Made by a program: the position numbers and the translations under genes
In this document: positions 54,653 through 62,681 of the stretch, in pieces
Layout of the letters: the number at the start of each line of letters is the position of its first letter
Position numbering within the stretch: the stretch's first letter is position 1
The notes under the pieces: model-generated
What the model was told of the DNA's origin: nothing
Databases searched by the model: none
The model's input: the letters and a program-made list of their open reading frames with translations, nothing else
NCBI RefSeq assembly: GCF_002217755.1
Contig: NZ_BCFL01000016.1
Span: forward strand, 1,346,319 to 1,410,318
DNA: 64,000 nucleotides
DNA from: Streptomyces hyaluromycini
GTDB lineage: Bacteria; Actinomycetota; Actinomycetes; Streptomycetales; Streptomycetaceae
Reading direction: 5' to 3'

Positions 54653-54688
54653 TTGCACGAGAGCACGTAATTCCGTGCGCGCAAGCAA
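54653..54688. promoter_or_regulatory. candidate operator, sites 2 and 4 back to back
   Basis: TTGCACGAGAGCACGTAA (54653-54670, plus) is followed directly by an inverted copy (54671-54688), which reads TTGCTTGCGCGCACGGAA on the minus strand. Both fit TTGCNNGNGNGCNCGNAA. The pair is 41 nt upstream of the XRE regulator start, suggesting autoregulation. Confidence 0.6.
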
Positions 54689-54729
54689 GCTAAACTTGCT
54701 GCCCTCCCCCAAAGGAAGCGAGCCCTCAG

Positions 54730-55200
54730 ATGACCAGCCAGGATCTGGACGCGTTCGCCGCGTGGGTCGAAGACCTGATGCGCGACCGCGGCTACGACAT
54801 CGACAGTCCACGCGGCGGCGGCAAGTCGCGGATAGCGGACGAGGCGGGGGTCCACCGGGCCGCCGTCACCCGCCTGCTGCAGCGCCAGAGCATGCCGGAC
54901 CTGGAGACCACACGCAGGCTCGCCCGCGTACTGGGCGTCCCGGTCCGCGAGATGCTCATCCGGTCCGGCCGCCTCACGGCAGAGGAACTCGCCGACCCGC
55001 ACGACTACTTGGCCGCACCGGCACCGAGTGCGGAGTTCGCCCGGCGGCCCACACTGGAGGAGGTGGCCGACCTGCTGGGGGTGCCGGCGGACCGACGGGA
55101 GATGTTCGTGCGGGTGGTGGAGCAGTTCCTGCCGAACGACCCCCGGGACCAGGAGGACCCCCACCCCCTGGCGGACGCGGCAACGACGACCGCGGACTGA
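54730..55200 (+). CDS. XRE-type helix-turn-helix regulator
   Basis: A 156-residue repressor-like protein. The HTH is at about 30-75 (SRIADEAGVHRAAVTRLLQR, MPDLETTRRLARVLGV). The C-terminal part (RPTLEEVADLLGVPADRREM) may mediate dimerisation or sensing; there is no LexA-type Ser-Lys protease motif. ATG at 54730. It faces the WhiB-like gene across a region with four copies of an 18-bp motif and is the best candidate for the master regulator of the tail genes. Confidence 0.85.
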   Translation: MTSQDLDAFAAWVEDLMRDRGYDIDSPRGGGKSRIADEAGVHRAAVTRLLQRQSMPDLETTRRLARVLGVPVREMLIRSGRLTAEELADPHDYLAAPAPSAEFARRPTLEEVADLLGVPADRREMFVRVVEQFLPNDPRDQEDPHPLADAATTTAD

Positions 55201-55279
55201 GCTCCACCCCTCCATCGCCGGACGCGCCATCGAGGACACCCGTGGGCCGACGGGTGTTTCTTCACGGGGGTGGCGCAGA

Positions 55280-55320
55280 GCGCCCCGAAGGGGCGCGGGG
55301 AACTGCGCGACCAGCCCCCC
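55280..55320. repeat. dispersed hairpin element, type A, copy 4
   Basis: GCGCCCC-GAA-GGGGCGC (55280-55296) followed by GGGGAACTGCGCGACCAGCC. It is in the 311-nt gap (55201-55511) between the regulator and the first tail gene. The gap also holds operator site 3 and a repeated GCGCACGA-x-CTCCAG segment. Confidence 0.8.
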
Positions 55321-55411
55321 ACCCGCCCGCAGCGAACCCCCACCCTCAGCCCCTCCCTCTCCGCGCACGAGGCTCCAGCCTCTGCCTCCGCGCACGAACC
55401 TCCAGATTTAG

Positions 55412-55429
55412 TTGCGTGCGAGCACGCTC
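55412..55429 (+). promoter_or_regulatory. candidate operator, site 3, upstream of tail operon
   Basis: TTGCGTGCGAGCACGCTC matches the TTGCNNGNGNGCNCGNAA pattern except at the last two bases. It lies 83 nt before the first tail gene, so the regulator at 54730 could control the tail operon directly. Confidence 0.5.
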
Positions 55430-55511
55430 CCTGTCACAGTTGGTGCAGCGGCGGAGCTGTGCCCGCAGGCCGGCCGCCCTCATCCCACCCGCTGCCCCGA
55501 GGTGATCCGGC

Positions 55512-55925
55512 ATGACCACACCCACCCCGCCCGCGTCATTCCCCGACGTGGAGGCCATGATCGTCGACGTCCTGAAGGACGACTCCCGCCTCTCCGGCGC
55601 CACCGTCGCCGTACAGGCGCAGACCGGTTTCGACGGCACGACCGCCGCCGTCTTCGTGAACCGCCGCGGCGGCGCCTGGGTCGGCGAACGCCACGTCGAC
55701 CAGCCGCTGATCGAGCTGGAGGTGTACGGCCCGACGAAGCAGGCCGCGCACGTCCTGGCCAACGACGCCCGCCAGATCCTGCTGTCGATGGCCGACCACC
55801 GCTACGGCACGAACCTCGTCACGGAGGTCGAGGAGCAGGACGGCCCGCGCTGGCTGCCCGACTACCTCTACTCGGCCGCCAACCGCTACGTCACCGTGAT
55901 GAAGGTGTACGTGGACGTCTACTGA
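55512..55925 (+). CDS. phage tail terminator/completion-like protein
   Basis: A 137-residue protein. FPDVEAMIVDVLKDDSRLSG, VFVNRRGGAWVGERHVDQPL, LIELEVYGPTKQAAHVLAND and YVTVMKVYVDVY give the alpha/beta pattern of siphophage tail-terminator (DUF3168-like) proteins, which cap the tail tube. It directly precedes the tail tube gene, the usual order. ATG at 55512 with a GAGGTGA site. No head or portal genes are upstream. Confidence 0.75.
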   Translation: MTTPTPPASFPDVEAMIVDVLKDDSRLSGATVAVQAQTGFDGTTAAVFVNRRGGAWVGERHVDQPLIELEVYGPTKQAAHVLANDARQILLSMADHRYGTNLVTEVEEQDGPRWLPDYLYSAANRYVTVMKVYVDVY

Positions 55926-55960
55926 CCGACCAGCCGGACGCTCCACCCCACAGACCGAAG

Positions 55961-55984
55961 GCCCCGCCACCCCGGCGGGGCTTT
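55961..55984 (+). terminator. hairpin between tail terminator and tail tube genes
   Basis: GCCCCGCC (55961-55968) and GGCGGGGC (55974-55981) form an 8-bp stem followed by TTTCGT. It lies 36 nt after the first tail gene. It may be a partial terminator adjusting the ratio of terminator to tube protein. Confidence 0.6.
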
Positions 55985-56043
55985 CGTCGTACCCGGACAC
56001 CGCCGGATACGGCACCAACCCCCGATGACAAGGAGAAACCACC

Positions 56044-56643
56044 ATGGCAGGAACCAACTCCTCCGAGATCCGCATCGCCGGCGTAGGCCGCCTCTACGTC
56101 GCCACCGCCGACACCAAGGTGCCGACGGCCTTCTCCACCGACACCGCCACCGACTGGGCGAGCTGGAAGAACCTCGGCTTCACCTCCGGTGACGGCGTCA
56201 CCTTCTCCAAGAAGGACAAGCTGGAGCCGGTCGACGTGTGGCAGGCCGTCAGCCCGGTGCACTTCGTGTACTCGGACCGCGACCTGACCCTGAAGTTCTC
56301 GCTGATGCAGTTCAACAAGGACACGCTGCCGTTCTTCATGGGCGGCGGCACGGTGGACGCGGTGACGGGTTCGACCGGTGTCTACAAGTACGACATCGCC
56401 GACCGCCCGTTCGCCGACGTGCGCGCCCTCGGCCTGGAGTTCACGGACGTCAAGGCGAGCGACGGCACCACCGTCACCTACCGCTTCGGCATCCCGCGCG
56501 GCCAGGTCACCGCGGCCGACGACATCAAGCTGGCCCGCAAGTCCGCGGCCCAGCTCGGCATCACCTACACGGCGATGGCCGCCGCCGACGGCTCGGCGCT
56601 GGCCAGCTTCGTGATGAAGGACGCGGCGTACGCCGCGTCCTGA
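56044..56643 (+). CDS. major tail tube protein
   Basis: A 199-residue protein with the siphophage tail-tube pattern: AGVGRLYVATADTKVPTAFS, WKNLGFTSGDGVTFSKKDKL, VYSDRDLTLKFSLMQFNKDT and a beta-rich C-terminal half ending FVMKDAAYAAS. GGAGAAAC precedes ATG 56044. It would polymerise into the tail tube. Confidence 0.88.
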   Translation: MAGTNSSEIRIAGVGRLYVATADTKVPTAFSTDTATDWASWKNLGFTSGDGVTFSKKDKLEPVDVWQAVSPVHFVYSDRDLTLKFSLMQFNKDTLPFFMGGGTVDAVTGSTGVYKYDIADRPFADVRALGLEFTDVKASDGTTVTYRFGIPRGQVTAADDIKLARKSAAQLGITYTAMAAADGSALASFVMKDAAYAAS

Positions 56644-56725
56644 CCCGCCGGGGTGGGGCGGACGCGCCCGTCCGCCCCACCCCGGACCCGCACCGCGTCC
56701 CTGTTTCTCTGCTCAAGGAGTCACC

Positions 56726-57016
56726 ATGGCCCGTTTCGACGTCAACGCCGCCCGCGCCCAGCGCCTCGAAGCCCTCGGCCGTACCTGGTCGTTCGAACTC
56801 GACGGCGAGAGCTACACCCTGCCCACCGAGCTGACCCGCGCGACCGCGAAGGCCCTGCGCAAGCTCGACGACAACGACGTGGACGGGCTGCTGCGCCTGC
56901 TGCTCGGCGAGAAGCAGTTCGGCCGCTTCGAACAGCACGAGGTCACCATGCAGGACATCGCCGCCGTCCTGGAGGCCTACGGCAAGGAGACGGGGCTCGG
57001 CCTGGGGGAAGGCTGA
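56726..57016 (+). CDS. tail assembly chaperone (gpG-like)
   Basis: A 96-residue protein (RFDVNAARAQRLEALGRTWS, PTELTRATAKALRKLDDNDV, QDIAAVLEAYGKETGLG). Position between tube and tape-measure genes and overlap with a second frame make it the shorter tail chaperone. AAGGAG lies upstream of ATG 56726. A run of five G and AA (57004-57010) just before its stop is a likely -1 slippage site giving a gpG-T fusion. Confidence 0.85.
   Translation: MARFDVNAARAQRLEALGRTWSFELDGESYTLPTELTRATAKALRKLDDNDVDGLLRLLLGEKQFGRFEQHEVTMQDIAAVLEAYGKETGLGLGEG
57004..57010 (+). other. candidate -1 ribosomal frameshift site
   Basis: G-GGG-GAA in the zero frame ends the chaperone's C-terminal codons, two codons before its TGA (57014-57016). 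A -1 slip of the P-site glycine codon re-pairs perfectly (GGG to GGG); the A-site codon re-pairs partly. The -1 frame then stays open to 57426. Confidence 0.65.
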
Positions 57017-57426
57017 GCCTCGTCGGGTTCGTGGACGAACACGCCGAGGCCCTCGAAGCGGACCTGCTCCGCTACTACGGCATCGACCTGCTCGACTGGC
57101 ACCGCGAGACGCTGTCCGCACGGCGTCTCGCGCTGCTCGTCAAGCACCTGCCGCACGACAGCGCGCTGAACAGGGAGCTGCACGGCGAGGCCGCCGAGTG
57201 GTCGGTGTCCGACCATCTCCTCGCCGCCGCGGTGGACCATCTGGCGGCCGCGAACTGGATGTTCGCCAGCGTCAACTCGGAGGAGGGCGACCAGCCGGAG
57301 CCCCCGGCGCCGGTGCCGAGGCCGTCGTACGACGACGGGGAACCGCCGGTGGCCGAACCGGCTCCGGAGCCGGCCCCCTCCGATGCGAGACCGTCGGCCG
57401 TACAGCTGGCCCGCTTCTTCGGCTGA
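57007..57426 (+). CDS. tail assembly chaperone, gpT-like extension (frameshift product)
   Basis: A 139-codon extension in the -1 frame: GFVDEHAEALEADLLRYYGI, LLDWHRETLSARRLALLVKH, ELHGEAAEWSVSDHLLAAAV, then a Pro/Glu-rich tail and VQLARFFG. Fused to the first 94 residues of the chaperone, it gives a protein of about 233 residues, like gpGT. Separate translation from GTG at 57031 is the alternative; no strong ribosome binding site is seen there. Confidence 0.75.
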   Translation, partial: GRLSLVGFVDEHAEALEADLLRYYGIDLLDWHRETLSARRLALLVKHLPHDSALNRELHGEAAEWSVSDHLLAAAVDHLAAANWMFASVNSEEGDQPEPPAPVPRPSYDDGEPPVAEPAPEPAPSDARPSAVQLARFFG

Positions 57427-57771
57427 CCACGCCGTACGGCGGCCCGCGCGAGGACGGCCGCCCGGTGGCCGTCCACCGTCGTATGACAGGCCTTCAGGCC
57501 CCTTGCCAGGCCGCACCGTTCACCTTCGATTCACCGACGGGAGAACGGCCGGATCCTACTCCACGCATCTGACACAACATCCACTGCACCCTCGCAACAC
57601 CGCAGGTCCGGACCGGACGGCAACGGAGAGTGAAACAAATCGGGTTCGCCAAACACGGAGCGACACCAACAGATTACTCGTACACTAGTTCGAACGGACG
57701 CTTCGAGCGCGTCAGGAGCGCACACCTGTACCACCAGCCCAGCGGACAGACCGGAAAGCAGGCCGACAGAC
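57427..57771. other. 345-nt region between chaperone and small gene
   Basis: No gene is supported here. GTTCGAAC at 57688-57695 and CTTCGA at 57701-57706 make an imperfect inverted repeat around 57689-57706, loosely like an actinobacterial SOS box but with wrong half-site spacing. The region is less GC-rich than its surroundings and may hold a promoter for the following small gene. Confidence 0.4.
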
Positions 57772-57969
57772 ATGGCGACTGGCACGAGCAACTTCCCGCA
57801 GCAGCCGATCGACACCTACTCCCGTCTCGCTCACCTCCTGCACTCCCCCGCGCCCGACCGCGAGGCACTGCTCGACCGGCTGTACGAGGAACTGCTCACC
57901 CGTGAGTCCCGCGCCTACGCGGCCGGCTGGACGGACGCGCTCACGGAGGCCCGCCGCAGCCGCCGCTGA
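57772..57969 (+). CDS. small hypothetical protein
   Basis: A 65-residue protein (NFPQQPIDTYSRLAHLLHSP, DREALLDRLYEELLTRESRA, AGWTDALTEARRSRR). Helical and charged; no family recognised. ATG at 57772 lacks a strong ribosome binding site. It lies in the tail module between the chaperone and the inverted DUF3592-like gene. Confidence 0.55.
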   Translation: MATGTSNFPQQPIDTYSRLAHLLHSPAPDREALLDRLYEELLTRESRAYAAGWTDALTEARRSRR

Positions 57970-58016
57970 CGCACCCGAGGAGCGTGTACCGCAGCGGCAT
58001 TGCCGCTCACGGCGCA

Positions 58017-58057
58017 TTTTCCCCGGCACGACGAAGTGAACCGATTTCCCGGGGAAA
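58017..58057. terminator. hairpin between convergent genes
   Basis: TTTCCCCGG (58018-58026) and CCGGGGAAA (58049-58057) form a perfect 9-bp stem with a 22-nt loop. It lies between the plus-strand small gene and the minus-strand DUF3592-like gene, so it could act on both. Confidence 0.45.
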
Positions 58058-58062
58058 GCGGT

Positions 58063-58464
58063 TCAGAGCGTTCCCCCGGAGATGCTGTAGGACGTGAGGC
58101 AGAGCATGAGCGTCAGTGCCGCTCCGCCCAGCACATGATTCCTGACGGATTTCATCGAAACCGGCCACAGGAAAGCCGTATTCGGCTTGCGCGGGTTGTA
58201 GACGACGTCATGCCGATCCCCCGTCCGGACCGACGAGCCGTCCACCGCAGTCATCCGGTGACGCGCACCGGCGGCATCCGCGTACTCGTAGACGGCGAAC
58301 ACCTTGCCCACCTGCCCACGGGCATGGCCGACACACTCGCCGTCACTCTTCACGCCTTTGCGGCCGACCAGATACATCCGCCACGCCGGCAGAAAACTCA
58401 CCCATGCCACAACAACCCAAATCGCCAAAAGAAGGACATTAAGGACTATCGTTCCGGGTTTCAC
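58063..58464 (-). CDS. DUF3592-like membrane protein inside the tail module
   Basis: A 133-residue protein with two transmembrane helices (about 5-27 and 108-128) around a short extracytoplasmic beta-domain (ECVGHARGQVGKVFAVYEYA, YNPRKPNTAFLWP). The pattern fits DUF3592. GTG at 58464. It is the only minus-strand gene among the tail genes, like a phage moron. Possible roles are immunity of the producer or membrane association of the particle; neither is shown. Confidence 0.7.
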   Translation of the reverse strand: MKPGTIVLNVLLLAIWVVVAWVSFLPAWRMYLVGRKGVKSDGECVGHARGQVGKVFAVYEYADAAGARHRMTAVDGSSVRTGDRHDVVYNPRKPNTAFLWPVSMKSVRNHVLGGAALTLMLCLTSYSISGGTL

Positions 58465-58540
58465 AGCGGCAATCTACAGCACCAGGACGGCCTTCGCATG
58501 GATTTCCGCTCCATTTCGCCCACCAGAAGAAGGTGAACAG

Positions 58541-59200
58541 ATGGGCACGTATGTCACGCACGCGGAACTGGAACACCGACTGGCCGACGTCGAGTCCGAT
58601 ATCTCGAAAAGCTCGGAGAACGCCTCCAAAACACTGAACAGCCAGTTCAGCAGGCAGATCTCGGAGATCAAGAAGGACTTGACGAAAAAGGCCGACCAAT
58701 CCCCGGTGGACCATCTCGAGTCGGTTCTCAGCTCGTTCTTCGGAAAGGACATCTCCGCAACCGACCAGGCCATCTACGCAAGCAATCAGTGGTTCACATG
58801 GAATCCCAGCGCCATCGCGGTCACCGAAGGCGGCGTCAGCATCCTGGGCGCCCAGATCCAGTTTCCCTGGGTCAAGCACATCGAGCGGTTGCTGGGCCGG
58901 GAATCCGTCGACACAAAAGAACTGAAACAGACGAGCGACAGGCACGGCGAGCGCCTCGGAACCCTCGAAGGCTCGGTCAGGGAGCTGCTGCACGGGCAGG
59001 CGCACCTCGCCGAGACCGCCCGGGTCAGCGCATCCGGACAGGCCCATGAGGCGGAGCGGCGTTCGCACGACGGCCGCTTCAAGGCCGAGAACACGGAAAG
59101 GTACCGCCAAACCGCGGAGGACCTGAACAGGCTGACTGGCGAGCTGGAGCAGATCAGGGTGAGGGCCGAGGCCCTTGAAAGGACGATCGGCACCGCCTGA
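58541..59200 (+). CDS. coiled-coil protein of the tail module
   Basis: A 219-residue protein. ELEHRLADVESDISKSSENA and ISEIKKDLTKKADQSPVDHL form an N-terminal helix; a small hydrophobic segment (QWFTWNPSAIAVTEGGVSIL, then FPWVKHIERLLGRES) sits in the middle; and a long C-terminal coiled coil follows (about 130-219; GERLGTLEGSVRELLHGQAH, YRQTAEDLNRLTGELEQI). ATG at 58541 has GAAGGTGA upstream. Not a standard siphophage tail protein; it may be structural or an effector. Confidence 0.7.
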   Translation: MGTYVTHAELEHRLADVESDISKSSENASKTLNSQFSRQISEIKKDLTKKADQSPVDHLESVLSSFFGKDISATDQAIYASNQWFTWNPSAIAVTEGGVSILGAQIQFPWVKHIERLLGRESVDTKELKQTSDRHGERLGTLEGSVRELLHGQAHLAETARVSASGQAHEAERRSHDGRFKAENTERYRQTAEDLNRLTGELEQIRVRAEALERTIGTA

Positions 59201-59250
59201 TCCGCGCCTTTCGGGCCGTCAGGCGAAAGCATCGAGAAGAGGAGCAACAC

Positions 59251-60441
59251 ATGTCTCTTGTCGCAGCGTTCGGCAGATCCACGACCGCGCTCCAGCGGTT
59301 CAGGACGCAGGCCGAGGGCGCAGCAGGCGCCGCGAGGAGCATCGGGGACAAGGCACGGACCAGTGAGGGCGGCCTCAACCGGCTCAAAGGCGCGGCCGAG
59401 GGTTCGTCCCAGGGGCTGAAGGGGCTCAGGACCGCCGCCGAGCAGGCGGAACGGTCCGTCGGCAAGGCCGGCAAGACCGGAGAGCGGAGCGGCGGACTGC
59501 TCGGCAGGTTCAAGTCCGGGGCCGACAAGGCCGGGACGGGAATGAACGGGCTGAACAAGTCGATGAAGGGCAATGTCATCGGCGTGCTGCTCGGACTCCT
59601 CTCCCCGCTGATCGGCATGGTCGTCGACATGGCCCTCCGTTCGAAAACCATGCAGAAGATCATGAAGGAGGCCTTCGAGGTCATCCACACCGTGATCAGC
59701 AATGTCATGAAGGCCGTCGGGCCGATCATGACGAACGCCGGCAAGCTGATCAAGTCGGTCTGGAGCGGCGTCAAGACGGCGATCACCAACGTCGTGAAGG
59801 CCGTCGCCACCGTCATCCGCACCTACGTCAACATGTGGAAGACGATCATCAGCGGCGCCCTCAACGCGATCCGCTCGGTCGTCTCCGGGGTGTGGAAGGG
59901 CATCAAGAACGTCATCTCGCCGGTGGTCGGCTGGATCAGGTCCGCGATCCCCAGCGCCTTCCAGGCCGTCAAGGACCGGCTGTCCAGCGTCTGGGGCAGC
60001 CTCAAGGGCATCGCGAGCCGCGCCTTCGACGGCATCAAGGGCGCGGTCCGCGGCCCGATCAACGGAGTCATCGGGATCATCAACTCCGCGATCGGCGCCC
60101 TCAACGGCATCCACGTCTCCATCCCGGGCTGGGTGCCGATGGTCGGCGGCAAGACCTTCGGCGTCAGCCTGCCGAGGATCCCCGCGCTGGCCACCGGCGG
60201 TGTCGTCCTGCCCCGCTCGGGCGGGGTCCCGGCGCTGCTCGCCGAAGCCGGTGAGGCCGAGGCCGTGCTGCCGCTCAGCAAGCTCGACCGGCTGCTGAAG
60301 CGCGCGGCCGCGCGGGGTACCGCGAGCAGCGCCGGCGCCGACGGCGGCGCGCTGCACATCGAGCACTACTACGCGGCCGAGACCAGCAGCCCGCAGCGCA
60401 CCGCCGACGCGCTGATGTTCCTGGCGAAGGCGCGCGGATGA
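59251..60441 (+). CDS. tape-measure-like protein 1
   Basis: A 396-residue protein. A helical Ala/Gly-rich N-terminus (about 1-100; RSTTALQRFRTQAEGAAGAA, LRTAAEQAERSVGKAG) leads to a hydrophobic region (about 108-130; NVIGVLLGLLSPLIGMVVDM) and many amphipathic helices (SVWSGVKTAITNVVKAVATV, VISPVVGWIRSAIPSAFQAV). The end has GGKTFGVSLPRIPALATGGV, a motif common at tape-measure C-termini. It starts 50 nt after the coiled-coil gene and overlaps the next gene by 4 nt. It is short for a tape measure, so a short tail is predicted. Confidence 0.8.
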   Translation: MSLVAAFGRSTTALQRFRTQAEGAAGAARSIGDKARTSEGGLNRLKGAAEGSSQGLKGLRTAAEQAERSVGKAGKTGERSGGLLGRFKSGADKAGTGMNGLNKSMKGNVIGVLLGLLSPLIGMVVDMALRSKTMQKIMKEAFEVIHTVISNVMKAVGPIMTNAGKLIKSVWSGVKTAITNVVKAVATVIRTYVNMWKTIISGALNAIRSVVSGVWKGIKNVISPVVGWIRSAIPSAFQAVKDRLSSVWGSLKGIASRAFDGIKGAVRGPINGVIGIINSAIGALNGIHVSIPGWVPMVGGKTFGVSLPRIPALATGGVVLPRSGGVPALLAEAGEAEAVLPLSKLDRLLKRAAARGTASSAGADGGALHIEHYYAAETSSPQRTADALMFLAKARG

Positions 60442-61688
60442 GCGGCGCGGAAGACCGCACGGGGCTGGAAGGGAGCACGGGGGCGCTGCGCCGTATGCGG
60501 AGCGCGGCCGAGGCGACCGCACGGACCCTCACGTCGTCCGTCGCCCCGTTCAAGGACGCCGCCACCGCCGCCGACCGGATCCGCTCGGCCGCCGAGGAGG
60601 ACACCACCGCACTCCGCGAGGCCAAGGCCCGCGCCGGGTCCGCCGACACGGCGCTGGCCGAGGCGGGCCGCGCCGCCGCCGGCGCCGCCACCGGCGTCAA
60701 GGCCGCGGCCGACAAGGCCGGCGGCGGCAGGGACTCCCTCGGAAAGCTGGCCCTGGGCGTCGGCGGTGCCCTGGCCCTGCTCGGCGGGCTCGTCACCGTC
60801 ACCGGACCGGTGGCCACGCTGATGACCGCCCTCGGGGTGGCCATGACCGTCGGCTCGATCGCCATGGACGCCATCAACGTCGGCATGCGGGCCAACCCGT
60901 TCGGGTTCGTGCTCGCCCTGCTGGTACCGCTGGCCGGCTATCTGATCGGCCTCGCCCTCAACTCCGAGACCGGGCAGCGGCTGACGGGCCAGCTTGCCGA
61001 GCTGATCCTCCAGTACGTACAGAGCTGCCTGACCATCCTCACCCCGATCATCAAGGCCATCGCGAGCGCGGTGAACACGTACGTCACCGGCTACCTCACC
61101 CTCATCACCGGTGTCCTCACCGCCCTCGGCACCCTCATCGGCACCGGCTTCGCCGTCCTCAAGGCCCTCACCACCGGCGACACCCGGGCGCTGAGCGGCA
61201 AGGTGTCGGCGGTCTGGAACGGGTTCAGGAGTGCCGTGAAGCCCGTGCTGGACTGGATCACGAGGGACATCCCCCGCGGCTTCTCCCGGATCAAGGACGC
61301 CACCTCCCGCACCCTCACCGCGATGGGCCAGTTCGTCACCACCGGTGCGCAGACCGTCGCCGGGGTGATCAAGGGCCCGATCCAGGGGCTCATCGCCTTC
61401 GCCAACTGGGTGATCGACGGGCTGAACAAGCTCAGCTTCAGCTTCTTCGGCAAGAAGTTCGGCGTGCATCTCGGCAGGATCCCGATGCTGGCGGAGGGCG
61501 GGATCGCCGTCCCCGGCGCGGCCCGGACGGGCAAGGTGCTCCCTCTCACCGCCCTCGCCCGCAGACACCCCACCCCGGCGGCCCAACGCCCGCACCGCAT
61601 CGAGGAGTTCCACGAGAGCCACGGCGCCGGCGCCCACGCCACCGCGACCGACCTGCTCTTCCTGGCCTCCGCACACGCCTGCGCATGA
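60438..61688 (+). CDS. tape-measure-like protein 2
   Basis: A 416-residue protein with the same layout as its neighbour: helical Ala-rich N-terminus (GALRRMRSAAEATARTLTSS, ALREAKARAGSADTALAEAG), hydrophobic middle (about 105-170; LGKLALGVGGALALLGGLVT, NPFGFVLALLVPLAGYLIG) and a C-terminal GKKFGVHLGRIPMLAEGGIA. ATG overlaps the previous stop by 4 nt. Two consecutive tape-measure-like genes suggest an ancient duplication or a split of one protein. Confidence 0.8.
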   Translation: MSGAEDRTGLEGSTGALRRMRSAAEATARTLTSSVAPFKDAATAADRIRSAAEEDTTALREAKARAGSADTALAEAGRAAAGAATGVKAAADKAGGGRDSLGKLALGVGGALALLGGLVTVTGPVATLMTALGVAMTVGSIAMDAINVGMRANPFGFVLALLVPLAGYLIGLALNSETGQRLTGQLAELILQYVQSCLTILTPIIKAIASAVNTYVTGYLTLITGVLTALGTLIGTGFAVLKALTTGDTRALSGKVSAVWNGFRSAVKPVLDWITRDIPRGFSRIKDATSRTLTAMGQFVTTGAQTVAGVIKGPIQGLIAFANWVIDGLNKLSFSFFGKKFGVHLGRIPMLAEGGIAVPGAARTGKVLPLTALARRHPTPAAQRPHRIEEFHESHGAGAHATATDLLFLASAHACA

Positions 61689-61717
61689 CAGCACCGACGA
61701 CAGTGAGGTGAAGGCCG

Positions 61718-62638
61718 ATGGCCGACCTGACCACAACCGCATACACCGACGACGTTCCCCCCGGCTCACTCATCACCCGCGACGGGCAGATGCAGTGGGC
61801 CGGTCTGCTGCTGGGCCCCGGTACGCCGTACGAGATCGGCAGTGACGGGCTCACCGGCTGGGAGGACCTCCCGGACTACGACACCACCGACGCCGACCAC
61901 CCCACCGCGCACGGCGCCTGGCCGGGCGCGCGGTACGCCAAGCCCCGCAGGGTCGGCGGCACGTTGTGGACCGTACCGCCGTCCGACGACACCGCCTCCT
62001 ACCTCTCCGCGACGCGCGCCCTGCGCCAGGCCCTGCTCCTCGGTGACCAGGAGCGCTGGCTCGCGGTGCGGCTGCACGGCGAGATCCTCGCCGTGCGGGC
62101 CCGGGTCAGCCAGCGGGTGCTCGCCACCGACCGGACGTACACCACCCAGGGCGTCGCCAGGGCGTCCGTGCAGTGGTACGCCACCGACCCGCGCCGCTAC
62201 GCCGTCGACGAGCAGGCGGCGGTGACCGGCGCACCGCAGCCGGAGAGCGGGCTGACGTGGCCGCTGACCTGGCCGCTGTACTGGGGGCAGGCGGATTCGA
62301 CCGGTGACGTCAACGCCGACAACACCGGCTCGGCCCCGACCCATCCGGTCCTCACCTTCACCGGGCCCTGCGCCAACCCGACCGTCACCGACCGGACTTC
62401 GGGGCGCAGGCTGCGCTACGAGATCGAACTCGCGGCCGGTGACGAGCTGGTCGTCGACACCGCGGAGGGCACCGTCACCCTCAACGCCACCGCCTCCCGC
62501 CGCCACACCGCCGCCGCCGACAGCGGCCCCGAGGAACTGTTCGCCTTCGAACCGGGCCAGGCCCAGCTGGCGTTCCGCCCCGACACCTACGACACCGGCG
62601 CCCGGCTCGCCGTCCGCTGGCGCTCGGCGGAGTGGTGA
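61718..62638 (+). CDS. distal tail protein (Dit-like)
   Basis: A 306-residue protein. PPGSLITRDGQMQWAGLLLG, YEIGSDGLTGWEDLP, RRVGGTLWTVPPSDDTASYL and ARASVQWYATDPRRYAVDEQ are the N-terminal pattern of siphophage distal tail proteins, which form the hub at the tail tip. The C-terminal half (PTHPVLTFTGPCANPTVTDR, YEIELAAGDELVVDTAEGTV) is a second beta domain. It follows the tape-measure genes by 29 nt, in the standard order. Confidence 0.85.
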   Translation: MADLTTTAYTDDVPPGSLITRDGQMQWAGLLLGPGTPYEIGSDGLTGWEDLPDYDTTDADHPTAHGAWPGARYAKPRRVGGTLWTVPPSDDTASYLSATRALRQALLLGDQERWLAVRLHGEILAVRARVSQRVLATDRTYTTQGVARASVQWYATDPRRYAVDEQAAVTGAPQPESGLTWPLTWPLYWGQADSTGDVNADNTGSAPTHPVLTFTGPCANPTVTDRTSGRRLRYEIELAAGDELVVDTAEGTVTLNATASRRHTAAADSGPEELFAFEPGQAQLAFRPDTYDTGARLAVRWRSAEW

Positions 62639-62681
62639 CCGACCCCCGCGCCCGAGCCACGAGATCACAGGAGACCCGGAT

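Noticed and set aside
57689..57706. Possible SOS (LexA) box in the tail module.
   Set aside because: The half-sites TCGAAC and CTTCGA are 5 bp apart rather than the expected 4, and one half deviates; too weak to call.
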